DNA of 64,000 bases from Luteibacter rhizovicinus DSM 16549 (lineage in GTDB: Bacteria; Pseudomonadota; Gammaproteobacteria; Xanthomonadales; Rhodanobacteraceae), in assembly GCF_001887595.1 (NCBI RefSeq), contig NZ_CP017480.1, positions 2,446,001-2,510,000 on the forward strand, given 5' to 3'. This document shows, piece after piece, positions 43,413 through 53,168 of the stretch (position 1 is its first letter; each line of letters starts with the position of its first letter). The position numbers and the translations under genes are program-made. The notes beneath the pieces are model-generated. The model was not told where the DNA came from. It was given only the letters and a program-made list of their open reading frames with translations, and ran no database searches.

Positions 43413-43488
43413 GAGCCGATTCATCGGCGATGGGTGCTTGCGACACCCTGGCCTGCTGCGCGGGATCGCCGATGAATCGGCTCCTACA
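43410..43488. repeat. Composite REP pair (class B spacer)
   Basis: Forward copy 43410-43431 and reverse copy 43465-43488. The spacer GGGTGCTTGCGACACCCTGG is partly shared, on the opposite strand, with the 31.7-kb and 62.7-kb elements. It includes the stop codon of the upstream gene. Confidence 0.88.
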
Positions 43489-43494
43489 AAAGAA

Positions 43495-43518
43495 AAAGGC
43501 CCGCATGTGCGGGCCTTT
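43495..43518 (-). terminator. Terminator of gapA
   Basis: AAAGGCCCGCA / TGCGGGCCTTT stem with a minimal loop; on the minus strand it runs into TTTTTCTTTT. It is 20 bp after the gapA stop. Confidence 0.85.
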
Positions 43519-43537
43519 CGATGTCACGCCAAAGAGA

Positions 43538-44554
43538 TTATTTGGCGTTCATCAGCGCCTTGGTCATGTCGAGCATGCGGTTCGAGAAGCCCCACTCGTT
43601 GTCGTACCACGAGAGGACCTTGACCAGCGTGCCTTCCATGACGCGCGTCTGCGTCGAGTCGTAGATCGACGAGTGCGGGTTGTGGTTGAAGTCGATCGAC
43701 ACCAGCGGCTGCGTGTTCACGGCCAGGATGCCCTTCATCGAGCCATTGGCGGCCTCGTTGATCACGGCATCGATCTCTTCCTTCGTCGTCGCGCGAGCGG
43801 CGGTGAAGACGAGGTCGACCACGGACACGTTGATCGTCGGAACGCGCATGGCGAAACCGTCGAGCTTGCCGTTGAGTTCCGGCAGCACCAGGCCGACCGC
43901 GGCAGCGGCGCCGGTCTTGGTCGGGATCTGGCTGTGCGTGGCGCTACGGGCGCGGCGCAGGTCCGAGTGGTAGACGTCGGTCAGGACCTGGTCGTTCGTG
44001 TAGGCATGGATGGTGGTCATCAGGCCGTGCACGATGCCGATCTTCTCGTGCAGTACCTTGGCCAGCGGAGCCAGGCAGTTGGTGGTGCACGAGGCGTTGG
44101 AGATGACTTCGAGCTTCGAGGTCAGCTTGTCGTCGTTGACGCCCATGACGAAGGTGCCGTCCACGTCCTTGTCGCCCGGCGCGGAGATGATCACCTTCTT
44201 GGCGCCACCGGCGATGTGCGCGCTGGCCTTGGCCTTGGAGGTGAAGAAGCCGGTGGATTCCAGCACGACGTCGACGTTGTGCTCACCCCAGGGCAGCTTG
44301 GACGGATCGCGCTCGGCGAAGACCTTGATGCGGTCGCCGTTGACGATCAGGTCGCCGCCGTCAACCGACACCTCGCCCGGGAAACGACCGTGGGCCGTGT
44401 CGTACTGGGTCAGGTGGGCATTGGTGTTGGCATCGCCGAGATCGTTGATCGCGACGATCTGGATGTCCTGGCCATTTTTCTTGGCTTCATAGAGCGAGCG
44501 CAGGATGTTGCGACCGATGCGACCGTAACCGTTGATGGCGACCTTGATGGTCAT
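43538..44554 (-). CDS. gapA: Glyceraldehyde-3-phosphate dehydrogenase
   Basis: 338 residues, cytoplasmic glycolytic enzyme. NAD-binding [20 protein letters not shown] and [19 protein letters not shown]; catalytic Cys in [19 protein letters not shown]; substrate-binding TVHA-equivalent in [11 protein letters not shown]-terminal [19 protein letters not shown] 44554 begins the conserved N-terminus. It is divergent from the S1/P1 nuclease gene and faces the terminator and REP pair at 43.4-43.5 kb. Confidence 0.96.
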   Translation of the reverse strand: MTIKVAINGYGRIGRNILRSLYEAKKNGQDIQIVAINDLGDANTNAHLTQYDTAHGRFPGEVSVDGGDLIVNGDRIKVFAERDPSKLPWGEHNVDVVLESTGFFTSKAKASAHIAGGAKKVIISAPGDKDVDGTFVMGVNDDKLTSKLEVISNASCTTNCLAPLAKVLHEKIGIVHGLMTTIHAYTNDQVLTDVYHSDLRRARSATHSQIPTKTGAAAAVGLVLPELNGKLDGFAMRVPTINVSVVDLVFTAARATTKEEIDAVINEAANGSMKGILAVNTQPLVSIDFNHNPHSSIYDSTQTRVMEGTLVKVLSWYDNEWGFSNRMLDMTKALMNAK

Positions 44555-44710
44555 AGGGCAAGCCTCCGGATGGGATGTGCTGACTAAGTAGGGGCAGGTG
44601 GCGTAAACGTCCATGGTAACGGAAGGTCGCAGGGGGCGGCTTGCTGCATCGCGGCGATCTGTCATCCGGGTCTCAGTCCGGCTGTGGCACACTTGGCCGT
44701 TCGCCCGTCC

Positions 44711-44724
44711 GGAAACGTTTACAG
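44711..44724. promoter_or_regulatory. Possible LacI-family operator overlapping the nuclease start region
   Basis: GGAAACGTTTACAG contains the palindromic core AAACGTTT and a perfect TTTACA right half of the LacI-type consensus. It ends five bases before the nuclease ATG, where a ribosome site would be expected. A related GTAAACGT lies at 44603-44610. Confidence 0.35.
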
Positions 44725-44728
44725 CTCC

Positions 44729-45550
44729 ATGAAAACGACTCATAAGCGCGCGCTAGCCGCCTTCCTGGTCCTTACCGTCCCCGCCTTCGCGACCAGCGTC
44801 CAGGCCTGGGGTGACATCGGCCACCGTATCGTCGCCGAACTGGCCTGGCGCCAGCTCGACCCCTCGGCCAAGGCCGAAGTCGAACGCCTGCTCAAGGCCG
44901 ACGGCTCCGATTCCCTGGCCGATGTGGCCAGCTGGCCCGACCACCTCCGGGACGATCCGACCCAGAAAGACCTGGGCAAGGCCACCGCCAAGCTGCACTA
45001 CATGGACTTCCTCGACGGCAAGTGCGTCTACGTGCCCCCGGTGGACTGCAAGGATGGCGAGTGCGTCGTCGGTGGCCTGGAGAAGTACGTCGCCATCCTG
45101 GGTGACCGCCACAAGTCCGAGGCCGAACGGGCCCAGGCGCTGAAATTCGTCGTCCATTTCGTCGGTGACGTGCACCAGCCGCTTCATGCCGGCAACCGCG
45201 ACGACAAGGGCGGCAACGATTACCAGGTCCAGTTCGACGGCAAGGGCTCCAACCTGCACAAGGTCTGGGACTCCGGCATGCTCTACACCCGCGACCTGAA
45301 GTGGCCGGCCTACGCCGACCGCCTCGCGGCCGAGGGCGCGGTGAAACTGCCCAAGCCCATCCCGCCGCTGGATAACCCGTACGCCCAGTGGGCGGAGGAA
45401 TCCTGCTCGATCGTCGCCGCGAACGGGTTCTACCCGGACGGCCACACGGTCGACGACGCCTATGTCGCCAAATACCTTCCGGTTGCCGAGACCCGCCTGC
45501 GCCTTGCAGGCAAGCGTCTGGCCGACCTGCTCAACCACACGCTGGACTAA
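44729..45550 (+). CDS. S1/P1-type zinc-dependent nuclease
   Basis: 273 residues. Secreted trinuclear-zinc phosphodiesterase. Signal peptide ends TSVQA, leaving Trp as residue 1 of the mature form ([12 protein letters not shown]), required because its backbone binds zinc. Other ligand motifs: [46 protein letters not shown] and [10 protein letters not shown]. All metal ligands appear present. It probably degrades single-stranded DNA/RNA in the periplasm or medium, giving nucleotides and phosphate. Unusual neighbour between gapA and pyk. Confidence 0.93.
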   Translation: MKTTHKRALAAFLVLTVPAFATSVQAWGDIGHRIVAELAWRQLDPSAKAEVERLLKADGSDSLADVASWPDHLRDDPTQKDLGKATAKLHYMDFLDGKCVYVPPVDCKDGECVVGGLEKYVAILGDRHKSEAERAQALKFVVHFVGDVHQPLHAGNRDDKGGNDYQVQFDGKGSNLHKVWDSGMLYTRDLKWPAYADRLAAEGAVKLPKPIPPLDNPYAQWAEESCSIVAANGFYPDGHTVDDAYVAKYLPVAETRLRLAGKRLADLLNHTLD

Positions 45551-45556
45551 CAACAA

Positions 45557-47026
45557 ATGACCGATATCCAGGTTCGCCGCACCAAGATCGTCGCCACCCT
45601 CGGACCCGCCACGGACGCGCCGGGCATGCTCGAGAAGATCCTCGAGGAGGGCGTCGACATCGTCCGCCTCAATCTCTCGCACGGTACGCCGGACGACCAC
45701 CGCGCTCGCGCCAATGCGGTTCGCGCTGCTGCGCTCGCCGTCGGTCGCGAAGTCGGCATCCTCGCCGACCTGCAGGGTCCGAAGATCCGCATCGAGAAGT
45801 TCGCCGATGGCCCGATCGACCTCATGGCCGGTGACAGCTTCGTGCTCGACTGCCGCCCGGATGCCCCGGCCGGCAACCAGAACCGCGTCGGCGTGAGCTA
45901 TTACGACCTGCCCAAGGACGTGGTCGCCGGCGACGTGCTGCTGCTCGACGACGGCCTGATCGCCCTCTCGGTGATCGAGATCTCGGGTAGCGAAATCCGC
46001 ACCCGCGTCGTCATCGGCGGCCGTCTGTCGGCACGCAAGGGCCTCAATCGCCAGGGCGGCGGCCTCAGCGTCAGCGCCTTGTCCGACAAGGATCGCAACG
46101 ACATCAAGCTGGCCGCCGAAATGGGTGCCGACTTCCTCGCCGTGTCCTTCGTGCGCTGCGCCGACGACCTCCACGAAGCCCGTCGCCTGATGCGCGAAGC
46201 CGGTGGCGACGCCGCCATCGTGTCCAAGATCGAACGTGCCGACGCCATCCCCGTGCTCGGTGAAATCATCGACGCGTCCGACGTGGTGATGGTCGCCCGC
46301 GGCGATCTCGGCGTGGAAATCGGCGATGCCGAGCTGCCGGGCCTGCAGAAGAAGATCATCCGCGAGTCCGTCCAGCGCAATCGCTCGGTCATCACGGCCA
46401 CGCAGATGCTGCAGTCCATGGTCCGTGCGCCGATCCCGACCCGCGCCGAAGTGCTCGACGTGGCCAACGCCGTCATCGATGGCACCGACGCCGTGATGCT
46501 CTCGGAAGAAAGCGCGGCCGGCGCCCATCCGGACAAGGCCGTGGCTGCGATGCGTCGCATCTGCCTCGGTGCCGAGCGCCAGTTCGAGCCGCGCGACGAC
46601 CTGCGCCCGGATACGCACTCGCTCGATCGTAGCGACCAGGCCATCGCCCTGGCCGCGATGCTGCTGGCCGCCCAGGTGGGTGTACGCGCCATCGTCGCCC
46701 TGACCGAGTCGGGCGCCACTGCCCAGTGGCTCTCTCGTTACCGCTTCGCCGTGCCCATCTACGCACTGTCCCCGTCGGACATGGCCCGTCGCCGCATGCT
46801 GATGCTGCGCGACGTGCAGCCGGTGGACTTCGAGCAGAGCAACCTCGATCCGGCCCACACCGCTCGCGCCGCTCTCCAGCACTTGTTCTCGCTGGGCAAG
46901 CTGGCCAAGGGCGATCGCGTCATCCTGACCCACGGCGATCACATCGGCCGTGGCGGTGGTACCAATACGCTGAAGCTGCTCGTCGTCGGCGACGACGGCA
47001 TCGCGGATAGCCTGCGCGACTTGTAA
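45557..47026 (+). CDS. pykA: Pyruvate kinase
   Basis: 489 residues. Converts PEP and ADP to pyruvate and ATP. Motifs: RRTKIVATLGPATDAPGMLE, DLQGPKIRIE, the active-site Lys region AAIVSKIERADAIP, VMVARGDLGVEIGDAELPGL, and MVRAPIPTRAEVLDVANAVI. The C-terminal domain is full length. It starts six bases after the nuclease stop and so may be co-transcribed with it. A long REP cluster follows. Confidence 0.95.
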   Translation: MTDIQVRRTKIVATLGPATDAPGMLEKILEEGVDIVRLNLSHGTPDDHRARANAVRAAALAVGREVGILADLQGPKIRIEKFADGPIDLMAGDSFVLDCRPDAPAGNQNRVGVSYYDLPKDVVAGDVLLLDDGLIALSVIEISGSEIRTRVVIGGRLSARKGLNRQGGGLSVSALSDKDRNDIKLAAEMGADFLAVSFVRCADDLHEARRLMREAGGDAAIVSKIERADAIPVLGEIIDASDVVMVARGDLGVEIGDAELPGLQKKIIRESVQRNRSVITATQMLQSMVRAPIPTRAEVLDVANAVIDGTDAVMLSEESAAGAHPDKAVAAMRRICLGAERQFEPRDDLRPDTHSLDRSDQAIALAAMLLAAQVGVRAIVALTESGATAQWLSRYRFAVPIYALSPSDMARRRMLMLRDVQPVDFEQSNLDPAHTARAALQHLFSLGKLAKGDRVILTHGDHIGRGGGTNTLKLLVVGDDGIADSLRDL

Positions 47027-47036
47027 TTGGACAAGG

Positions 47037-47173
47037 TAGGAGCCGATTCATCGGCGATGCTCTTGTGGGAGCCGCTTCAGCGGCGATAGGCCTTCCGGCT
47101 TCGTCGCCGCGTAGGCTTTTCGCCGATGAATCGGCTCCCACATCCCCTCAGTCGCCGATGAATCGGCTCCTAC
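47037..47173. repeat. REP cluster (four copies)
   Basis: Forward copies 47037-47058 (CCGATTCATCGG) and 47066-47087 (CCGCTTCAGCGG); reverse copies 47120-47142 and 47151-47173. The spacer before the first reverse copy (GGCCTTCCGGC...TAGGCTTTT) is class A, as in the 38.6-kb element. Confidence 0.9.
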
Positions 47174-47269
47174 CGAGTCAGGGCGGCGGAATACCACCGC
47201 ACGATTTCACACGCATCCCATGCGTATGCAGGGTTAAACTTGGTGCCCTGGCAACTCACCGAGGGCGTC

Positions 47270-47710
47270 ATGATCCGACTCAAGCTCCGTACCGGCGCGA
47301 TTGCCGCCACCCTTCTGCTCGTCGCTGGCGTCGCCGAGGCGCAGAACCTCCGCCGCGTCGCCCCGGAACGCCTGACGGGCTACTGGTATCTGACCAACAA
47401 GTCAGTCAACCCCGACGTCCCCAATACCGGCAAGAACCTCGACCAGCCGACCTGCGTCGCGGTGACCTACATGATCGGTTCCGACGGCCGCACCCAGAAC
47501 GCCACCATCGCCAAGGTGGTCCCCGCGGGTGACCTCGGCCAGGTGGGCGTGAGCATCGTCAAACAGCTTTCCTACGTGAAGGGCTCCCAGAACGGCACGG
47601 CCGTTCCGGTGCAGACCTACTACGTGACCGGCTTCAACCTGCCGGAAGATCCTGCCAGGAAGGCGGCGATCCTGAAGCAGTGCGAGCTGCCGGGCTACCA
47701 GACCACTTGA
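47270..47710 (+). CDS. TonB C-terminal-like periplasmic protein
   Basis: 146 residues. The signal peptide (AAIATLLLVAGVAEAQ-like, ending AEAQ) is followed by one domain with CVAVTYMIGSDGRTQNATIA and QLSYVKGSQNGTAVPVQTYY, the pattern of the TonB C-terminal fold (x-V-x-Y-x-I-x-x-D-G). No N-terminal TonB anchor and no proline spacer, so it is not an energy transducer; such single-domain proteins are common in Xanthomonadales. GAGGG lies four bases before the ATG. Confidence 0.7.
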   Translation: MIRLKLRTGAIAATLLLVAGVAEAQNLRRVAPERLTGYWYLTNKSVNPDVPNTGKNLDQPTCVAVTYMIGSDGRTQNATIAKVVPAGDLGQVGVSIVKQLSYVKGSQNGTAVPVQTYYVTGFNLPEDPARKAAILKQCELPGYQTT

Positions 47711-47722
47711 TCGCGCCGCACA

Positions 47723-47751
47723 ACGGCTTTAGCGGGGTCGTCCCTTATACT
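47723..47751 (+). promoter_or_regulatory. Possible promoter of the aldolase gene
   Basis: TATACT at 47746-47751 resembles a sigma-70 -10 box about 68 bp upstream of the start codon. The sequence near -35 (CGGCTT) is poor. Confidence 0.3.
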
Positions 47752-47818
47752 CCGCCGGTTTTTGCTTTCGCTTAGCCCTTCGTCGAGGGGCATACCACTA
47801 CACCCATACGGAGTTGTC

Positions 47819-48844
47819 ATGAGCATCGAAAATCTCGAAGACGTCGCGCAGGCGATGGTGGCCACGGGGAAGGGCATCATTGCCGTCGACGAATCGACCA
47901 ACACCATCAAGAAGCGTTTTGAGGCCGCCGGTGTCGAGAACACCGAGGAAAACCGCCGCCGCTATCGCGAACTGCTCCTGACCGCCCCGGGCCTGGGTGA
48001 GCACATTTCCGGCGCCATCCTGTTCGACGAGACCATCCGTCAGAAGACCAGCGACGGCACGCCGCTCGTCGACGCCATGAAGAAGGCCGGCATCATCCCT
48101 GGCATCAAGGTCGACAAGGGTCCCGTGCCGCTGGCGGGTTTCCCGGGCGATGTCATCACCGAAGGCCTCGATGGCCTGCGGGACCGCCTGAAGGAATACG
48201 CCCAGCTCGGCGCCCAGTTCGCCAAGTGGCGTGCAGTGATCAACATCACCGATGACAACCCGAACTCCACGGCCATCGAGGCCAACATGGAGAACCTGGC
48301 TCGCTACGCCGCGCTGTGCCAGGAAGCCGGTCTGGTGCCGATGGTCGAGCCGGAAATCGTCATGGACGGTCCGGAGAGCACGCACGACATCGATGTGAGC
48401 TACGAAGTGCACGAAGCCGTGCTGCGCAGCCTGTTCAACGCGCTCTATGCCCACAACGTGATGCTCGAAGGCCTCATCCTGAAGGTCAGCATGGTGATCC
48501 CGGGCAAGAATGCACCCGCGGACGAGCAGGCCACGCCCGAACAGGTCGCCGAGGAGACCGTGCGCGTTCTCCGCACCACCGTTCCGGCAAGCGTGCAGGG
48601 CATCGTGTTCCTCTCGGGTGGTCAGAGCGACGAGCAGGCCACCGAGCACCTGGACCTCATCAACAAGCTGGGCCCGCACCCGTGGCCGGTCAGCTTCTCC
48701 TACGGCCGCGCATTGGTCGCCGAGGCGCTGAACGTGTGGTCCAAGGACCTCAAGGGTAATTACGAGAAGGCCCAGAAAGTCGTGCACGAGCGCGCCAAGG
48801 AAAATGGTGACGCTGCGTTGGGTCAGTGGAAGAAGCGCGGTTGA
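47819..48844 (+). CDS. fda: Fructose-bisphosphate aldolase, class I
   Basis: 341 residues. Schiff-base aldolase splitting fructose 1,6-bisphosphate. Motifs: MVATGKGIIAVDESTNTIKK, GAILFDETIRQKTSDGTPLV, PGIKVDKGPVPLAGFPG, VPMVEPEIVMDG, the Schiff-base Lys in EGLILKVSMVIPGKN, and FLSGGQSDEQATEHL. This eukaryote-like class I form, in place of the class II enzyme, is usual in Xanthomonadales. A shared bidirectional terminator follows. Confidence 0.95.
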   Translation: MSIENLEDVAQAMVATGKGIIAVDESTNTIKKRFEAAGVENTEENRRRYRELLLTAPGLGEHISGAILFDETIRQKTSDGTPLVDAMKKAGIIPGIKVDKGPVPLAGFPGDVITEGLDGLRDRLKEYAQLGAQFAKWRAVINITDDNPNSTAIEANMENLARYAALCQEAGLVPMVEPEIVMDGPESTHDIDVSYEVHEAVLRSLFNALYAHNVMLEGLILKVSMVIPGKNAPADEQATPEQVAEETVRVLRTTVPASVQGIVFLSGGQSDEQATEHLDLINKLGPHPWPVSFSYGRALVAEALNVWSKDLKGNYEKAQKVVHERAKENGDAALGQWKKRG

Positions 48845-48904
48845 TCGAGATGTGACGCACCCCCGCTGCGCGTTCATCGCGATGGTCGTGCGACAAAAAA
48901 AAAA

Positions 48905-48933
48905 CCCGGCGCCTCGCGGCGCCGGGTTTTTTT
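48905..48933. terminator. Bidirectional terminator between fda and an outer-membrane gene
   Basis: A perfect 9-bp GC stem CCCGGCGCC / GGCGCCGGG with a TCGC loop, flanked by ten A on the left and seven T on the right, so it can stop both convergent genes. Confidence 0.92.
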
Positions 48934-48971
48934 GTTTCACCCACTGCGGCGGTCAACGACCGACGCATTGA

Positions 48972-49553
48972 TCAGAAGCGGTATTCCGCACCCACCGAGG
49001 CCACGTTGGTGGACAGGTTGAGGCCGTGCTTCTTGGCATCGTAGTGGTCGTAGTTCAGGCCGAGGCTGAAGTTGTCGGTCAGGTTGTAACCCACGCCTGC
49101 ACCGGCGTACCAGCTGGTCTTGTCGAAGTTGTGGCGCGTGATGTCGTCATGGCTCACACCGTCGCCCTTCCAGGCGTAGAGACCGGCACGGCCGCTGATG
49201 TACCACTTCGGATCGATGTTGAAGCGGCCGTTCACGCCAGCGGTCCAGCCATGCAGGCTCGACTTGCGATCGTCGATGGCATTGCCACCGGTGACCAGGT
49301 GCTTGGCGTGGATGTTGCCCAGGTCGTTGTAGCCACCTTCGACACCCAGCGCAACCGACGGGCTGACAGCCCAGCGATAACCGCCGTTGATGTCGTACGC
49401 GACGTCATGCCCGTCGTAGTTGCCCTTGTTGACCTGCGCACGTCCGGCGCTGCCGTTGACGAAGAAACCGGCGCCACTGGCGTCCTGCGCGAAAGCCGGG
49501 GCCGCAACCATACCGGCCGCCATGAGGCCAAGAGCGATGAGGGTCTTTTTCAT
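48972..49553 (-). CDS. Outer-membrane beta-barrel protein (Ail/OmpX-like size)
   Basis: 193 residues. Signal peptide MKKTLIALGLMAAGMVAAPA ends FAQD. The mature part has alternating aromatic strands, GGYRWAVSPSVALGVEGGYN, NGRFNIDPKWYISGRAGLYA and YAGAGVGYNLTDNFSLGLNY, and the terminal barrel signal VGAEYRF with C-terminal Phe. About 8 strands expected. Paralogue of the gene 217 bp upstream; the pair probably arose by tandem duplication. Function unknown. Confidence 0.87.
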   Translation of the reverse strand: MKKTLIALGLMAAGMVAAPAFAQDASGAGFFVNGSAGRAQVNKGNYDGHDVAYDINGGYRWAVSPSVALGVEGGYNDLGNIHAKHLVTGGNAIDDRKSSLHGWTAGVNGRFNIDPKWYISGRAGLYAWKGDGVSHDDITRHNFDKTSWYAGAGVGYNLTDNFSLGLNYDHYDAKKHGLNLSTNVASVGAEYRF

Positions 49554-49711
49554 GGGGAAAACTCCTGCTTATTCTTTATGCGTTCAATGCGGATGGCTTG
49601 GGGAAGCCGTCTCCGCCACAACACGCGAGCGGGGGTGCCGCGCGTCCAGGAAGTAGATGCGGCGCTGCCACAATAGATTCAATACCCATAAGTTCATTAT
49701 TAAGAAAAAAT

Positions 49712-49742
49712 TAAGCCACGGCGTCTGGGGCGCCGTGGCTTA
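49712..49742 (-). terminator. Terminator of the upstream outer-membrane gene
   Basis: A 12-bp perfect stem TAAGCCACGGCG / CGCCGTGGCTTA with a 7-nt loop. On the minus strand it is followed by ATTTTTTCTT. It separates the two barrel genes, so they are transcribed independently. Confidence 0.87.
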
Positions 49743-49770
49743 TGACTTCAGAACAACAACTTATGCCGTC

Positions 49771-50502
49771 TTAGAAACGGTATTCGCCAGCGAGCGAAAT
49801 GATGCCGGTGGAGCGCTTCAGGCCAACGCTGGTGTCGCCGGTGGCGTTGTCCATGACCTTGCCCGCATTCGCGTGGAAGTAGTCATAGGCAAGGCCGATA
49901 CCGAAGTGCTCGTTCACGTCCCAACCGGTGCCGACGCCGGCATACCAGCTGCCGCGGTTCGGGCGACCGCCGTTGGAGAAGCCGATGTCCTGGCCAACGC
50001 TGTTGTTGTAATTGTTGTTGTTGTCATTGGCGCGGAAGTAACCGCCGTGGCCGCTGAGGTACCAGCCCGGCACGAGGTTGATCTTGCCGTTGACACCGAG
50101 CATCCAACCACGCAGCGCGTTCTTGGTCTTCTTCTGGTCGACGTCCTGATCCGACTCGAACGCGTTTTTCACGCGGTAATTGCCGAGATCGGTATAGCCG
50201 GCTTCGACGCCCAGGCCAAGATCCTGGCCAACCTTCCAGCGATAACCACCGAGCAGGCCATAGCCCGTGCGACGGCCCTGTTCGCCGTGCAGCGGATTGA
50301 AGCCGCTCACATTGCTGCCGAAGCCACCGGTGTCGCTGCCGTTGGTACGGCCCACGTTGCCACCGATGAACCAGTTGCCGCTACCCACGGCCTGGCTCGG
50401 CTGATAATTGCCGGAGACAGCCGGGTTGCTGTCCTGGGCGAAGGCCGGAATGGCCGCAAACGAGACGCAAGAAACTGCAAGGGCAAGAGCTGCCTTCTTC
50501 AT
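49771..50502 (-). CDS. Outer-membrane beta-barrel protein, paralogue
   Basis: 243 residues. Signal peptide MKKAALALAVSCVSFAAIPA ends FAQD. Strands include GNWFIGGNVGRTNG, YRWKVGQDLGLGVEAGYTDL, LVPGWYLSGHGGYFRA and GTGWDVNEHFGIGLAYDYF, with the terminal LAGEYRF. An Asn-rich loop (NDNNNNYNN) and a Lys-rich loop are extra relative to the shorter paralogue. It shares GLGVEAGYTDLGN-type sequence with it. Own terminator downstream. Confidence 0.87.
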   Translation of the reverse strand: MKKAALALAVSCVSFAAIPAFAQDSNPAVSGNYQPSQAVGSGNWFIGGNVGRTNGSDTGGFGSNVSGFNPLHGEQGRRTGYGLLGGYRWKVGQDLGLGVEAGYTDLGNYRVKNAFESDQDVDQKKTKNALRGWMLGVNGKINLVPGWYLSGHGGYFRANDNNNNYNNSVGQDIGFSNGGRPNRGSWYAGVGTGWDVNEHFGIGLAYDYFHANAGKVMDNATGDTSVGLKRSTGIISLAGEYRF

Positions 50503-50727
50503 GGGGATGTTCCTCTTATTTTGGGGCGGCGACCGATCCGTGGGGATGGGGGGAAGATCGGTTGCCGTGATCGATTAGAGTCCTTCGAACCTGAAGCGCC
50601 CCGAAAAACAGAACGGAAAGATTAAGGTGGAGTTAACTTTGCGTTTGCAGCATGAACGTCCACGACAAGAAGTGATCAATGCGCGACAATCACGGTTTTT
50701 CCGCCGCCTGTTAACTGGAGAACGCCG

Positions 50728-52740
50728 ATGACGACACGTCGCGAACGCGCAAATGCGATCCGCGCCCTGGCCATGGATGGTGTGGAAGCCGCCAATTCCG
50801 GCCACCCGGGCATGCCGATGGGTATGGCCGATATCGCCGAGGTCCTGTGGGGCGATTTCCTGCATCACAACCCGACGAATCCGCATTGGCCCAATCGCGA
50901 CCGCTTCGTGCTGTCGAACGGTCATGGTTCGATGCTGCAGTACGCGCTGCTCCACCTGACCGGCTACGACCTGCCGATCGGTGAGCTGAAGCGTTTCCGC
51001 CAGCTCGGTTCGAAGACCGCCGGCCACCCGGAATTCCACCACACGCCCGGCATCGAGACGACCACCGGTCCGCTCGGCCAGGGTCTCGCCAACGCCGTCG
51101 GTTTTGCGATCGCCGAGGAAGTCCTCGCGGCACGCTTCAACCGTCCGGGTCACGACATCGTCGACCACCACACCTTCGTCTTCGTCGGCGATGGCTGCCT
51201 GATGGAAGGTATCTCGCACGAAGTGTCGTCGCTCGCCGGTACGCTCAAGCTTGGCAAGCTCGTCGCGATTTACGACGACAACGGCATCTCCATCGATGGC
51301 GAAGTGCACGACTGGTTCACCGACAACACCGCCGAGCGCTTCCGCGCCTATGGCTGGAACGTGGTCGTCGGTGACAACGACAAGCCGGTCGATGGCCATG
51401 ACGCCGAGGCGATCAAGAAGGCGATTAGCTCCGCCACCTCGCAGAGCGACAAGCCCTCGCTGATCATCTGCAAGACGATCATCGGCTTCGGTTCGCCGAA
51501 CAAGGAAGGTAAGGAATCCTCGCACGGCGCCGCGCTGGGCAAGGACGAAGTCGCCCTGGCTCGCAAGCAGCTGGGTTGGGAATACGGTCCGTTCGAAATC
51601 CCGCAGACCATGTACGACTCGTGGAGCGCGAAGAAGAGCGGTGCCGACGCGGAAAAGGCCTGGAACGACAAGTTCGACGCCTACGCCAAGGCCTTCCCGG
51701 AACTCGCCAGCGAGCTCAAGCGTCGCCTGTCCGGCGAGCTGCCGGCCAACTGGAAGGAAGGCGCTGCCGCCTTCATCAAGAAGCTGCAAACCGAAGGCCC
51801 GGTGGTCGCGTCGCGCAAGGCATCGCAGATGTCGCTCGATGCGTATGGCCCGCTGCTGACGGAACTGATCGGCGGCTCCGCCGACCTGGCCCCGTCGAAC
51901 CTGACCATCTGGAAAGGCTCGAAGAACATCGCCACCGGCGGTGCCGAAGGCAACTACATCCATTACGGCGTGCGCGAGTTCGGCATGACGGCGATCTCCA
52001 ACGGTATCGCGCTGCACGGTGGCTTCATCCCGTACGACGCGACCTTCCTGGTGTTCTCCGACTACGCTCGCAATGCCGTACGCATGTCGTGCCTGATCCC
52101 CGCGCACACGATCCACGTGTACACGCACGATTCGATCGGCCTGGGCGAAGACGGCCCGACCCATCAGCCGATCGAGCACATGGCGTCGCTGCGCCTGATC
52201 CCGAACAACCGCCTGTGGCGTCCGGCCGATGCGGTTGAGTCGGCAGTGTCCTGGAAGATGGCGATCGAGCGTGCCGGTAACCCGTCGTGCCTGATCTTCT
52301 CGCGCCAGAACCTCAAGCATAATCCGCGCACCGACGAACAGCTGGCGAACATCGAGAAGGGCGGTTACGTCCTCTGGGAGCCGTCGGAGAAGTTCAAGGC
52401 GATCATCATCGCCACGGGCTCGGAAGTCGGCATCGCCGTCGAAGCCGCGCAGGCACTGGGTGACCAGGGCGTGCCCGTCCGCGTCGTGTCCATGCCCTGC
52501 ACGGAAGAGTTCGATGCACAGCCGGTCGAATACCGTGAGGGCGTCCTGCCGTCGTGGTGCCGCGCCCGCGTCGCTGTCGAAGCGGCCAGCGTGGACTTCT
52601 GGTTCAAGTACGTCGGCCTGGACGGCAAGGTGATCGGCATGACCACCTTCGGTGCCTCGGCGCCGATCAACGACCTCTACGAGCACTTCGGTATTACGAC
52701 GCCGAAGATCGTCGATGCGGTCAAGAGCGTGATCAAGTAA
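50728..52740 (+). CDS. tkt: Transketolase
   Basis: 670 residues. Thiamine-diphosphate enzyme of the pentose phosphate pathway. Motifs: [63 protein letters not shown]/Mg motif [14 protein letters not shown] with [32 protein letters not shown], and the pyrimidine-domain [11 protein letters not shown] and [31 protein letters not shown] precedes the ATG. Part of the dispersed glycolysis/pentose set with gapA, pykA, fda and pgk. Confidence 0.96.
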   Translation: MTTRRERANAIRALAMDGVEAANSGHPGMPMGMADIAEVLWGDFLHHNPTNPHWPNRDRFVLSNGHGSMLQYALLHLTGYDLPIGELKRFRQLGSKTAGHPEFHHTPGIETTTGPLGQGLANAVGFAIAEEVLAARFNRPGHDIVDHHTFVFVGDGCLMEGISHEVSSLAGTLKLGKLVAIYDDNGISIDGEVHDWFTDNTAERFRAYGWNVVVGDNDKPVDGHDAEAIKKAISSATSQSDKPSLIICKTIIGFGSPNKEGKESSHGAALGKDEVALARKQLGWEYGPFEIPQTMYDSWSAKKSGADAEKAWNDKFDAYAKAFPELASELKRRLSGELPANWKEGAAAFIKKLQTEGPVVASRKASQMSLDAYGPLLTELIGGSADLAPSNLTIWKGSKNIATGGAEGNYIHYGVREFGMTAISNGIALHGGFIPYDATFLVFSDYARNAVRMSCLIPAHTIHVYTHDSIGLGEDGPTHQPIEHMASLRLIPNNRLWRPADAVESAVSWKMAIERAGNPSCLIFSRQNLKHNPRTDEQLANIEKGGYVLWEPSEKFKAIIIATGSEVGIAVEAAQALGDQGVPVRVVSMPCTEEFDAQPVEYREGVLPSWCRARVAVEAASVDFWFKYVGLDGKVIGMTTFGASAPINDLYEHFGITTPKIVDAVKSVIK

Positions 52741-52764
52741 GGCGGTTTTTCATCCGTGTATACG

Positions 52765-52797
52765 AGAGAGGCCTCCGCAAGGAGGCCTCTCTTTTTG
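52765..52797 (+). terminator. Terminator of tkt
   Basis: A perfect 12-bp stem AGAGAGGCCTCC / GGAGGCCTCTCT with a GCAA loop followed by TTTTT, 25 bp after the tkt stop. Confidence 0.93.
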
Positions 52798-52811
52798 TAC
52801 GCCTATGGAAT

Positions 52812-53168
52812 CTATGGCCGGACGCTGTGCACCGCAGCGCTGAGCGCAATGAAGGCCGCGCAGCCGACCGCCTGGGAGCTGGAGCCGCTGGACGAGCAAT
52901 GTCCCGTTGGCGTCTGGGGGCCGGCGACGACACTGTCCTTCGAGGACGATGTGCGCGTGGCGCCCAAAGCTTGCGGATTCCTCGGAAACACGCCCTGGCT
53001 GTCGCTTTGCAGCGGCGATTGCCAGGAAATCGGTGACGCCTGTGGTTGCGTGCCCGTCAGCCACGTGTGAGGCGCCGGGACGACGGGAGCCTCTGCCGCT
53101 GCGACCAGCGATGCCTGGGTAGCCGCAAGAAGCGCCAGGATGTACGGAAAGCACGATCGACGACGCAT
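52812..53168 (-). CDS. Small secreted hypothetical protein
   Basis: 118 residues, not recognised. Signal peptide MRRRSCFPYILALLAATQAS ends VAAA. The mature part is Pro/Ser/Gln-rich, low complexity, with two cysteines (TGHCSSSGSSS and AVGCAAF). ATG 53168 is supported by GGAGGA four bases upstream; an in-frame ATG 12 bases earlier is less likely. It is convergent with tkt and uses the other strand of an overlapping plus-strand frame, which lacks a ribosome site. Confidence 0.6.
   Translation of the reverse strand: MRRRSCFPYILALLAATQASLVAAAEAPVVPAPHTWLTGTQPQASPISWQSPLQSDSQGVFPRNPQALGATRTSSSKDSVVAGPQTPTGHCSSSGSSSQAVGCAAFIALSAAVHSVRP

Noticed and set aside
44753..46942. 729-residue minus-strand open frame
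   Set aside because: Antisense to the nuclease and pyruvate kinase genes.
50575..52686. 703-residue minus-strand open frame
   Set aside because: Antisense to transketolase.
52756..53070. 104-residue plus-strand open frame after tkt
   Set aside because: It starts inside the tkt terminator with no ribosome site; the minus strand has a signal peptide and a perfect GGAGGA.
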